Below, piece after piece: positions 15,082-22,300 of a DNA stretch of 64,000 nt. Below the pieces are notes generated by a model. It saw nothing but the letters and a program-made list of their open reading frames with translations. It did not search any database and had not been told where the DNA came from. Source of the DNA: Caldifarciminota bacterium (lineage in GTDB: Bacteria; Hydrothermota; Tepidihabitantia; B3-TA06); assembly GCA_016934635.1 (NCBI GenBank), contig JAFGSK010000025.1, positions 1 through 64,000 on the forward strand. Direction: 5' to 3'. Position numbers and translations under genes: made by a program. Within the stretch, counting starts at the first letter, position 1. Every line of letters starts with the position of its first letter.

Positions 15082-15902
15082 ACCGATCGATGCTGGATGA
15101 GTTACCGGAGGATCCTCTCGGGCGTTTACTCGAAGGTGAAAACCAAGGAAACTTTACCGAGCTCGTGGAATTCGATGCCAGGTCGCGTAAGATCTGGCGG
15201 ACATTGACCAAGGAGAATCCAATCCCTGCGCTCAAGACCGAAGAGACGGATAACGGATGGAGGGAGACCTGGCTCGATAAATTCGGCAAAGAGGAAAAGC
15301 TGGTTGCCCTACTTGTCGAGATATGGGAACAGGAGATCGTTTCGTCTCTCGTAAGGATGTACCAGGCTGGGAATCTTCTCGTCAAGCCTTTTCCCGCCGA
15401 AGAGGCCTTAAGGAGAGATATCCGCAACGATTCCGAGTGGTACGATCTGACCCTTTCCGCCTACCTCAACGAGATATACGTCTTCAAGTGCCGGGTACAG
15501 TTCTGGTTAACCAAGATAGAGAAGGAATTGAAACGATACCCGGATGCGCCGCACTCGATTGAAGAAACCACTAAACGAAGTCTCAAGGACATCGAAGACC
15601 TGACAAATCAGTTGACCCAGATAAGAGGCAGGCATATGTACCTGTACGGGTATTCGGATTTGGAATTAGAACTCCACGATTCCGCCGAGACGATATCCCC
15701 GGAGGATTCCGAGATAGATCTGGACTCCAGGGACCTGCTCCACAGCCTGAACAAGGTATATAAGATCGAGTGGGAGGAGATTACTAAAAACCATAAGTCC
15801 GCTTTCCTGAATATCCTGTGTTCGATTTCCAACATATTCAAGGACGCGATTTTTTATCTCGCACCCAGGTTCAAAGGGATTCCGATCGCCGGGAGTAAAT
15901 AA
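15078..15902 (+). CDS. paralogue of the HEPN-like protein, putative active-site histidines replaced
   Basis: 274 residues, helical and acidic. It aligns with the protein at 11425-12231 through the block MYQAGNLL, SEWYDL, NEIYVF and the later RH motif. Where the other protein reads Arg-His-Val-Tyr-Val-His-Pro-His-Ser-Asp, this one reads Arg-His-Met-Tyr-Leu-Tyr-Gly-Tyr-Ser-Asp, so both histidines are tyrosines. If the RX4H motif is catalytic, this copy is inactive or has another function, such as regulating the first. AAGGAG precedes the ATG. It has no TIR-like partner; the gene before it is a membrane protein. No named family is recognised. Confidence 0.6.
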   Translation: MNRSMLDELPEDPLGRLLEGENQGNFTELVEFDARSRKIWRTLTKENPIPALKTEETDNGWRETWLDKFGKEEKLVALLVEIWEQEIVSSLVRMYQAGNLLVKPFPAEEALRRDIRNDSEWYDLTLSAYLNEIYVFKCRVQFWLTKIEKELKRYPDAPHSIEETTKRSLKDIEDLTNQLTQIRGRHMYLYGYSDLELELHDSAETISPEDSEIDLDSRDLLHSLNKVYKIEWEEITKNHKSAFLNILCSISNIFKDAIFYLAPRFKGIPIAGSK

Positions 15903-15913
15903 TACACCCTTCC

Positions 15914-15945
15914 AGGGAAATCCTTCCCTTATTTATATAAATAAG
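15914..15945. repeat. two adjacent palindromes between convergent genes
   Basis: AGGGAA/TTCCCT with a 4-nt loop (about 15914-15929), next to an 18-nt perfect palindrome CTTATTTAT/ATAAATAAG (15928-15945). They lie between the convergent ends of the HEPN-like paralogue and the secreted protein. With no T-tract they are not classical terminators, but they may end transcription from both sides. Confidence 0.5.
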
Positions 15946-15993
15946 ACCTAAGTGCACGTTCCCGTTTATCTAATTACTCTCCCCCTTACGACG

Positions 15994-17289
15994 TTAGGAT
16001 CGAGTCAAGGAGATTTTGACTATCAAAGGTTCGCTGGCTGAGAAATCAATATTTTCTCGTTTACTGCGATATCCAGGCGCGTTGGTTTCGATCTCATATT
16101 TTCCACCGGAAAGATTAAACTCAACTTCGCCGTCAGCGTCGGTGGTCAACGTTGTCCCAGCAATGGTTACCGATCCTCCGGAAACCGGTTTATTGTTGTA
16201 GGTGTCGAATACCCTCACGGTTAAGGTATTACTTCTGGCATAGTAAGGCGGTTCCATCTTGACGGCAAGATGATTTCTTCTCAAAGGGGAGAAGCCGGCC
16301 ATAAAAGTTTGGGTTTCGTAACCGGGGGCGGAAACCGTAACTTCGTACCTTCCGGTTTGAACGTCCACCAGCCTCTGTCCGTCTTGCCCCAAGAGAAATA
16401 CGCCCGGAAAGTGGTCGGCAATCGTTACCTGGGCGGCAATAGGCTCGCCTGTAACGGCGTCTTCGACCTCGATCAGCAGTTTAGCCGTACGGGTATTGGT
16501 TACGATCCTGTTAGCAGGGGAGTAAGATATACCCATATAGATTTGATTAACGTAGTGGGTATCCTGGGTATCGATGGTTTGCGCGTACCGATTCAACCCC
16601 AAGTCTGCAGCATAGTAGAAGCTTATGCCGGGATTGGTAATTATTCTCAGCCCAGGTGTGAGACGGAGAGGTATGTACCCCGGAGCAGCTTCAGCGGTCA
16701 GTTCGACGTAAGGGTTCAGAAATAGGTAGTGTATCTCGGCACCTGCGCCCAGCATGACGGTTACACTGTCACGAAGGCGTCCACCCAGATTGAGGTGAAA
16801 ATCGGCCATATCTACGTTAGTAGATGCTAAAAGGATAAGGTCGGCTCCGAAACGAGGTTTACCAAACACCGACGAATGTATGGGGGCTATTGCGGTAGCT
16901 AGAGCGCCTACCGTCCAGTATTCAAGGGGCAGGGAATATTTGGCGGATAACTCCAGATCCCAAAGACCAACCGTTGGTTCCACTCCTGAAATCTGTTGAG
17001 GATATGAGTAACCTATACCGCCTGCTGCACTGAGCTCCAGAGGTTCAATCGGAACCCACGAGCCGAACAGACGAAATACTGAATTATCCCAGGTTTTAAT
17101 GTTCCAATCGTTCATGTGTTCCGCTCCGTGATCGATGCCTGAAAAAGAAACACCTACGGTCCAGTTGTAAAGTCCGTCTCCTCGCGCATCTGTCATTCGT
17201 GCCAGGCCCTTAGGACCTATGGCCGTAGGTTGAGCTGCAAGCGTGGAAATAAGTGTTAAAAAAAGAACTGACATTGCTGTGCGTTTCAC
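15994..17289 (-). CDS. secreted protein with C-terminal carboxypeptidase-regulatory-like repeats
   Basis: 431 residues from a GTG at 17289. This start is chosen because AAGGAGG lies five bases upstream and yields a clean signal peptide (MKRTAMSVLFLTLISTLAA). Longer readings from 17319 or 17325 put extra charged residues in front. Residues about 20-270 look like a beta-rich outer-membrane or surface domain of repeated YSP, aromatic and glycine strands. The C-terminal 160 residues contain two beta-sandwich modules of the PEGA/carboxypeptidase-regulatory type (EDAVTGEPIAAQVTI, YEVTVSAPGYE, then DTYNNKPVSGGSVTI and YEIETNAPGYR). Probably exported, anchored in or on the outer membrane. It diverges from purL with its own promoter. 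Confidence 0.72.
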   Translation of the reverse strand: MKRTAMSVLFLTLISTLAAQPTAIGPKGLARMTDARGDGLYNWTVGVSFSGIDHGAEHMNDWNIKTWDNSVFRLFGSWVPIEPLELSAAGGIGYSYPQQISGVEPTVGLWDLELSAKYSLPLEYWTVGALATAIAPIHSSVFGKPRFGADLILLASTNVDMADFHLNLGGRLRDSVTVMLGAGAEIHYLFLNPYVELTAEAAPGYIPLRLTPGLRIITNPGISFYYAADLGLNRYAQTIDTQDTHYVNQIYMGISYSPANRIVTNTRTAKLLIEVEDAVTGEPIAAQVTIADHFPGVFLLGQDGQRLVDVQTGRYEVTVSAPGYETQTFMAGFSPLRRNHLAVKMEPPYYARSNTLTVRVFDTYNNKPVSGGSVTIAGTTLTTDADGEVEFNLSGGKYEIETNAPGYRSKRENIDFSASEPLIVKISLTRS

Positions 17290-17368
17290 GAGAGCCTCCT
17301 TGCTCATAAATTTTTTCATCCACACCTCTTAAAAATTTTTTTTCAGGACAGCATAGCCCTAGTAACTA

Positions 17369-17396
17369 ATAATATACGAAAAAGCCTATAAGTCAA
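17369..17396 (-). promoter_or_regulatory. promoter of the secreted-protein gene
   Basis: Minus strand TTGACT (17391-17396), a 16-bp spacer and TATTAT (17369-17374). The leader to the GTG at 17289 is about 75 nt and AT-rich. It diverges from the purL promoter. Confidence 0.65.
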
Positions 17397-17468
17397 GGGG
17401 GGGTAGTAATATGTGATAACTTGCTTTCAGATAACTCGATTGTAATATTCAGAAAAAACCTGGTTGTG

Positions 17469-17496
17469 TTGACATTACTCACCAGTCGAATATTAT
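17469..17496 (+). promoter_or_regulatory. leaderless promoter of purL
   Basis: TTGACA (17469-17474), a 16-bp spacer and TATTAT (17491-17496). The GTG codons at 17502 and 17505 follow by five and eight bases. No Shine-Dalgarno precedes them. Confidence 0.7.
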
Positions 17497-17504
17497 CGGC
17501 AGTG

Positions 17505-20378
17505 GTGTACCGCGTAGAAGTTTCCAAGAAAGGAGCGGATCCTAAGGTTCTGAGTTTGTCGCGATTGCTTTCAGAGGAAGGATTGATTTCCAAGGGTTTA
17601 TCCATTTTACGCGTTTACTTCATTAAAACTAACCTATCTCGAATAGAGGTGGAGGAAATCTCAAAAGAACTGCTTGGGGATGCGGTTTCAGAAGGGATAG
17701 GTTACGGCAGATCACAACCTGCCGGGATGAGGGCCCTTGAGATTTGGTTTAATCCAGGGGTCTCTGATCCTGAATCGGCATGGATAGGTAACCATTTCCG
17801 TGAGAGGAAAGTCCCGATAACCGATGTAGGCTGTGCAACACGTTACCTTTTCCCATCCACGATCCCTCGGGCGAAGCTTGTGCGTTTTGCAGAACGGCAC
17901 CTGTTTAACCCTCTTATCCAGCATATAGCCGTCCGCGGAGAAGATCCCTTTCCCAAGAATTCAGGTTCAAGATTCAAGATAGAGTACGTCAAACTCGCTG
18001 GACTTTCAGATGAGGAGCTTTGTTCACTTTCAGTAAGAAGGGACTGGCACTTAGACATTGAAGAGATGAAGGCGATCTCTGACCATTTTCGTCAAGCAGG
18101 CAGGGATCCTACCCTTACTGAGATGGAAACCCTTGCCCAGACCTGGTCCGAACACTGCGTGCACAAGACCTTTAACGCCGCATTTGAGGTGGGAGACGAG
18201 AAGTACTCGAATCTTTTGAAAGATACGATAATGGAGCCTTCCCGAAAACTCGGGATGGACTGGTGTCTGTCGATGTTTTCGGACAACGCCGGTGTGGTAG
18301 AATTTTCAGAAGAACTTGCGCTGGCGTTCAAGGTGGAAACCCATAATCATCCATCTGCCATAGAGCCATACGGCGGTGCGGCGACAGGAATCGGAGGCGT
18401 TATCCGCGACGTACTGGGCACAGGCCAGGGCGCAGATCCAATCCTAAATACCGATGTTTTCTGCTTCGGACCTCCCGGATTCCCTTCACGGAAGCTTCCA
18501 AAAGGTGTACTTCCGCCACGCAGGATCCTCGAGGGCGTGGTTTCAGGAGTAAGGGACTACGGTAACAGGATGGGTATACCCACCGCATCCGGAATGGTTT
18601 TCTTCGACGAAGCCTATATCGCAAACCCGCTTGTTTACTGCGGGACATTAGGGTTAATGCCCCGAAGCAAGGTTGCGAAGAAAGTCTCCACTGGTGATGC
18701 TATAGTCCTCGTTGGCGCGCGTACCGGACGGGACGGTATCCACGGTGTTACTTTCGCCTCCACGGCGCTTGCTGGTTCTTCACACGTCAAGCACGGCTCC
18801 GCAGTCCAGATCGGGAACCCTATCGAAGAAAAACTCCTGCGGGACTTCATCCTAAAGGCAAGAGACAATAATCTCATCGCAAGCGTCACCGACTGTGGCG
18901 GAGGGGGGTTGTCTTCGGCAGTGGGTGAGATGACAAAACGGTACGGCTCTGTGGTTGATCTTGAAAAGGTTCCCCTTAAGTATATCGGGCTGATCCATCA
19001 TGAGATATGGATTTCCGAATCACAGGAACGGATGGTTGTTTTCGTACACCCGGATAAGCTCGAAAGATTTAGGGATCTAGCAGCGGAAATCGGCATTGAG
19101 GCTACTAAGATAGGCGAGGTGACTGAGGATAAGATCTTGAGGCTGCACTTTAAGGGTGAAGAGGTCGCAGCGCTCGATATGAGATTCCTTCATTCCGGTC
19201 TTCCTAAACGAAGGTTTAAGTTAGAGCCTGTGGGTAAAACCAGTAACACAAACGACAGGTCGGAGCCCGATAAAGAGATCGAGGTTATCGCACCGAAGGA
19301 CCTGGGTCAGGCCCTGCTAAGACTCCTAGGCCAGATAAGTATTGCTTCCAAGGAATGGGTAATAAGGCAGTACGATCACGAAGTTCAGGGCAGGACGGTG
19401 CTCAAGCCACTTTTAGGCAAAGGTTTAGATGCACCTTCCGATGCAACGGTAATTCAACCCGTCTTAGATGAGAAAGCAGGGGTCGTCGTTTCTTGCGGGT
19501 TAGCCGCCCGCTATGCATACCTGAACGCCTATTGGGCTGCAGCAGCTGCGATCGACGAAGCCATTCGCAACGTTATCGTTTCAGGTGGAGCCCCGGACCG
19601 GATAGCACTTCTTGATAACTTTTGTGCAGGTGACGTGGGCTCGGAACGAATCCTTTACGAACTTGTAGAGAGCTGCCGCGCTTGCAAGGACGCTATCGAG
19701 GCCTACCGGGCGCCTTTCATCTCAGGCAAGGATAGTTTGAATAACTTCTATTCCTCACCCAAAGACGGAAAGATCAACATCCCGACGACCCTTCTCGTAT
19801 CAGCCTTAAGCATTATCAGGGATATAGACAAGATAGTGTCAACCGATTTCAAGAAGCCTGGTTCGCGGGTTTACCTCATCGGAGATACACGCGTCGAACT
19901 CGGGGCTTCGGAGTACTTCCGCATGCACAAAAAACTTGGTAATGTCGTGCCCAGGGTCGATATGAAAAAAGCCTACGCAAGCTACAAAAAACTTGCACGG
20001 GCAATATCAACAGGCCTCGTTCTCGCGGCTCACGACCTTTCGGATGGAGGCTTGGGTGTGGCCATTGCCGAGATGTGCCTGGGAGGCGGGATGGGTGCAA
20101 GGATTCACCTGGGAAAGATTCCGGTAAGCGAGTCATTTATGCGTCAAGATTACCTTCTTTTTTCCGAATCGCAGAGCAGAATCCTTGTTGAAATTGCAGA
20201 TAAAGACTCGGAAGCTTTCGAGAAGATAATGAAGGGTTCATGCCTTGCCCGGATCGGAGAGACCACCACAGAACCCAGACTCGTTTTTACTGACGACGGG
20301 CGCAGGACCTTTGCTACCGCCTCGGTCGACGAGATACGCGCGGCCTGGACCCAAGGACTGACCCGTTTCCTGGACTGA
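17505..20378 (+). CDS. purL: phosphoribosylformylglycinamidine synthase, fused PurS-PurL without glutaminase domain
   Basis: 957 residues from GTG 17505 (17502 is equally possible). The frame is open back to a TTG at 17421, but that stretch contains the promoter, so I exclude it. Residues about 1-120 resemble PurS-like ferredoxin-fold units (YRVEVSKKG, ALEIWFNPGVSD). The synthase core follows, with VETHNHPSAIEPYGGAATGIGGVIRD near 275-300 and GDAIVLVGARTGRDGIHG, then DCGGGGLSSAVGEM and the second AIRS half with ISGKDSLNN and AAHDLSDGGLGVAIAEM. It converts FGAR to FGAM in purine synthesis. The protein ends without the triad glutaminase domain of large PurL, so ammonia must come from PurQ or another partner. 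A nitrilase-family gene follows seven bases later. Confidence 0.93.
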   Translation: MYRVEVSKKGADPKVLSLSRLLSEEGLISKGLSILRVYFIKTNLSRIEVEEISKELLGDAVSEGIGYGRSQPAGMRALEIWFNPGVSDPESAWIGNHFRERKVPITDVGCATRYLFPSTIPRAKLVRFAERHLFNPLIQHIAVRGEDPFPKNSGSRFKIEYVKLAGLSDEELCSLSVRRDWHLDIEEMKAISDHFRQAGRDPTLTEMETLAQTWSEHCVHKTFNAAFEVGDEKYSNLLKDTIMEPSRKLGMDWCLSMFSDNAGVVEFSEELALAFKVETHNHPSAIEPYGGAATGIGGVIRDVLGTGQGADPILNTDVFCFGPPGFPSRKLPKGVLPPRRILEGVVSGVRDYGNRMGIPTASGMVFFDEAYIANPLVYCGTLGLMPRSKVAKKVSTGDAIVLVGARTGRDGIHGVTFASTALAGSSHVKHGSAVQIGNPIEEKLLRDFILKARDNNLIASVTDCGGGGLSSAVGEMTKRYGSVVDLEKVPLKYIGLIHHEIWISESQERMVVFVHPDKLERFRDLAAEIGIEATKIGEVTEDKILRLHFKGEEVAALDMRFLHSGLPKRRFKLEPVGKTSNTNDRSEPDKEIEVIAPKDLGQALLRLLGQISIASKEWVIRQYDHEVQGRTVLKPLLGKGLDAPSDATVIQPVLDEKAGVVVSCGLAARYAYLNAYWAAAAAIDEAIRNVIVSGGAPDRIALLDNFCAGDVGSERILYELVESCRACKDAIEAYRAPFISGKDSLNNFYSSPKDGKINIPTTLLVSALSIIRDIDKIVSTDFKKPGSRVYLIGDTRVELGASEYFRMHKKLGNVVPRVDMKKAYASYKKLARAISTGLVLAAHDLSDGGLGVAIAEMCLGGGMGARIHLGKIPVSESFMRQDYLLFSESQSRILVEIADKDSEAFEKIMKGSCLARIGETTTEPRLVFTDDGRRTFATASVDEIRAAWTQGLTRFLD

Positions 20379-20385
20379 GTATTCC

Positions 20386-21168
20386 ATGAAGGTCGGGGTT
20401 CTTCAATTCTCACCCGCGCTTAAAGGCAAAGACGCGAATTTCCGCAAGATTCGCGAGCTGACGAAAGACGCCAGGCTCGATCTCCTCGTCCTGCCTGAGT
20501 TATGCACCACAGGATACCTTTTCACATCCACTAAAGAACTGATGCCTCTTGCCGAGGAGTTCCCCGGGGGTTCCTCCACGGCCTTCTTTACCGAAGTAGC
20601 CAACAATATCTCCGGATACGTGGTCGCAGGCGTTGCCGAAAAATCGGCTGACACCCTCTACAACTCCGCAGTTCTCTTCGACCCCTCTGGTTACGTTGCA
20701 ACCTACCGGAAGATACATCTGTTCGACAAGGAGAAGGAAATATTTACGACAGGAGACCTGGGCTTTCCAGTGTTCGATGCGGGCGAAGCGAAGATAGGAA
20801 TGATGGTCTGCTTTGACTGGATTTACCCCGAGTCGGCCCGTTCCCTAGCCGTAACAGGTGCCGACATCGTATGCCACCCAGCGAACCTCGTACTCCCCTA
20901 CTGCCCTCGTGCTGCAGTAACCCGCTCTATCGAAAATCGCGTTTTCTACCTCTTGGCAGACAGGATCGGCGCCGAGAAACGCCTCAACGCGGAACTTACC
21001 TTCATCGGTCAGTCGGAGATAATCGATCCGAAGGGCAACGTCCTTGCGTCCCTGGAAACCGAGGAAGCCCTCATTACAGCCGAGATCGACCCGGCACAGG
21101 CGCGGGACAAGTTCGTTACCCCGCGCAACGACATCCTTAACGACCGCAAGCCCGAGTTTTACCGCTGA
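20386..21168 (+). CDS. carbon-nitrogen hydrolase (nitrilase superfamily) coupled to purL
   Basis: 260 residues with the full Glu-Lys-Cys triad of the nitrilase superfamily: Glu38 (VLPELCTTGY), Lys109 (YRKIHLFD) and Cys142 (GMMVCFDWIYPE). Length and layout match omega-amidase, carbamoylputrescine amidase or glutaminase-type members. It begins seven bases after the purL stop, has no Shine-Dalgarno and no promoter of its own, so it depends on purL for transcription and probably translation. Because PurSL here lacks a glutaminase, this enzyme could in principle release ammonia for it, as the nitrilase domain does in glutamine-dependent NAD synthetase; that is speculation. The closest alternative is an independent amidase that happens to be cotranscribed. 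Confidence 0.85.
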   Translation: MKVGVLQFSPALKGKDANFRKIRELTKDARLDLLVLPELCTTGYLFTSTKELMPLAEEFPGGSSTAFFTEVANNISGYVVAGVAEKSADTLYNSAVLFDPSGYVATYRKIHLFDKEKEIFTTGDLGFPVFDAGEAKIGMMVCFDWIYPESARSLAVTGADIVCHPANLVLPYCPRAAVTRSIENRVFYLLADRIGAEKRLNAELTFIGQSEIIDPKGNVLASLETEEALITAEIDPAQARDKFVTPRNDILNDRKPEFYR

Positions 21169-21270
21169 CCGCCGACCGCGAACCGCTCACCGCTAACGGC
21201 TGACAGCTTTCGGCAAGATACATTGAACCACAAAGAACACAAAGTCCACAAAGACATTTTGAAACACAGA
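21160..21270. repeat. CCGC-type and CACAAAG-type simple repeats after the nitrilase gene
   Basis: At 21163-21206 the motif (T/C)GACCGC / ACCGCT recurs in imperfect tandem, beginning at the nitrilase stop codon. Related runs lie at 21851-21885 and, inverted, at 38281-38335. At 21223-21262 the unit CACAAAG recurs about every nine bases. These simple word repeats are distinct from the perfect palindromes that follow, and have no obvious coding content. Confidence 0.6.
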
Positions 21271-21271
21271 T

Positions 21272-21631
21272 TTAGTGTGTGGGATAGGCACGTCTTGTGG
21301 CACAGGTTCTCCAACCTGTGAGAAAACGGTTTAATCTGAAAGATGAATTGTTCCAGTTGATATCCTTGTTGGCCTCGCTGCGATGGATCACCTCAAGAAC
21401 CTGGATTTCCTTGTTCTCGCGGGACAGGTGGTAAAAGACCCGCCAACTAATGATCCTCAGACGATATACCTCTTCGTTATCAAAGGTAATCATGCTCAGG
21501 CGATGGTGAATGACCGCTTCAGCGTTATCCCCCAGCCACCTTAATTTGGTCTTAATGCGTTCCTTTATCTGTTTATCAAGTGCACGGATATGTCTTGCGG
21601 CCCTTTCTGCTATCCTGACCCGATATGACAA
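21272..21631 (-). CDS. RelE/ParE-family toxin
   Basis: 119 residues from TTG 21631, with GAGG at the right distance. The body MSYRVRIAERAARHIRALDKQIKERI, then the strands VYRLRIISWRVFYHL and IQVLEVIHR, is the compact RelE/ParE fold of mRNA interferases or gyrase poisons. It lies six bases downstream of a small antitoxin gene. The natural family end should be near residue 92 (HRSEANKD). The last 25 or so residues read straight through a palindromic repeat (hairpin 21301-21320), so the present C-terminus seems to have been added when the repeat arrived. Whether this extended toxin is active is unknown. Confidence 0.8.
   Translation of the reverse strand: MSYRVRIAERAARHIRALDKQIKERIKTKLRWLGDNAEAVIHHRLSMITFDNEEVYRLRIISWRVFYHLSRENKEIQVLEVIHRSEANKDINWNNSSFRLNRFLTGWRTCATRRAYPTH
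21301..21320. repeat. perfect palindrome inside the toxin C-terminus
   Basis: CACAGGTT / AACCTGTG with loop CTCC. It is a member of the same family as 12504-12525 and 22012-22027, here forming part of the toxin coding sequence. Confidence 0.85.
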
Positions 21632-21637
21632 GGTTCC

Positions 21638-21811
21638 TCACAACTCGTCTAAAGAGACGGTTTTTCCTTCCTTGACCTCTTGGTGAGCCTCGCGCATGCG
21701 GCGTATGAACCCCGGGTTGTGAGCCAGGAGCCAATCCTCCAGGTCTTCCTTGGTCTCGGCGCTCTCCCATACACTCACAGGGATTGTAATAACGTCGCGG
21801 TTCTTTTTCAT
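21638..21811 (-). CDS. antitoxin of the RelE/ParE pair
   Basis: 57 residues, first gene of the toxin-antitoxin unit. The N-terminus KKNRDVITIPVSVWE looks like a short DNA-binding strand region. The acidic helical rest (ETKEDLEDWLLAHNPGFIRRMREAHQEVKEGKTVSLDEL) ends in a GKTVSLDEL tail like many RelB/Phd-type antitoxins. The ATG at 21811 lies six bases after a TAGGAT -10 box, so the mRNA seems leaderless. An in-frame ATG at 21817 directly abuts the -10 box and is unlikely. Antitoxins usually bind their own promoter. Confidence 0.8.
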   Translation of the reverse strand: MKKNRDVITIPVSVWESAETKEDLEDWLLAHNPGFIRRMREAHQEVKEGKTVSLDEL

Positions 21812-21817
21812 ACCCAT

Positions 21818-21845
21818 ATCCTAAATCGAAACCGGGCGTTGTCAA
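21818..21845 (-). promoter_or_regulatory. leaderless promoter of the toxin-antitoxin operon
   Basis: Minus strand TTGACA (21840-21845), a 16-bp spacer and TAGGAT (21818-21823), six bases before the antitoxin ATG. Autoregulation by the antitoxin would be expected here. Confidence 0.65.
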
Positions 21846-22266
21846 GAGGTATACCGCCAGCCGCCGACCGCTTACGGCTGACAGCCCACAAAGATCCTCA
21901 GCTAACCGTAGGGGCGACGCCTGCGTCGCCCGGAATATTTGATCCGCGATGTTAACAGACTGGAGAGTCTGTTCCACACGGTTTTTTCATTGATTCTTAT
22001 CGTGTGTGGCGCAGGTTCTCTAACCTGTGAGAGGGCTATACCTCACCTTGATAAGACAGGTGAGGCCTATTGAATGACTGACTGTATTCTTAAGACACCC
22101 TGAGAGGGTGTCCTCCGTATAGTCGTCAGTCCTCGCAATGACACATCGTTCGTTCCTTAAGGAATATACGTCTGCCGTCTGCTGTGAGCTGTCAGCCGTT
22201 TGATCTTTGCATTTTAAAATTTGAAATTTGAATTGCTTACGCGCCTTTGGCGCGTAAGGTATAGTG
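21846..22266. repeat. palindrome cluster between the toxin-antitoxin pair and proS
   Basis: About 420 bases with no credible gene. Perfect hairpins: 21912-21931 (GGGCGACGC/GCGTCGCCC), 21954-21973 (AACAGACT/AGTCTGTT, loop GGAG), 22012-22027 (CAGGTT/AACCTG, loop CTCT), 22041-22065 (CCTCACCT/AGGTGAGG, 9-nt loop) and 22094-22112 (GACACCCT/AGGGTGTC, loop GAG). At 21851-21885 and 22160-22200 there are GCCG/CTGAC simple-repeat words. Element 22094-22112 matches 12539-12559 and 14035-14056, so the family is dispersed in the genome. Confidence 0.85.
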
Positions 22267-22294
22267 TTGACGCGCGTATATTCCTCCATATAAT
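22267..22294 (+). promoter_or_regulatory. leaderless promoter of the proS-translation operon
   Basis: TTGACG (22267-22272), a 16-bp spacer and perfect TATAAT (22289-22294), six bases before the proS ATG at 22301. No ribosome-binding site is present. Confidence 0.75.
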
Positions 22295-22300
22295 CATCGG

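Noticed and set aside
17421-17504. Longer purL start at TTG 17421
   Set aside because: The segment contains the TTGACA/TATTAT promoter and adds residues unlike the PurS start.
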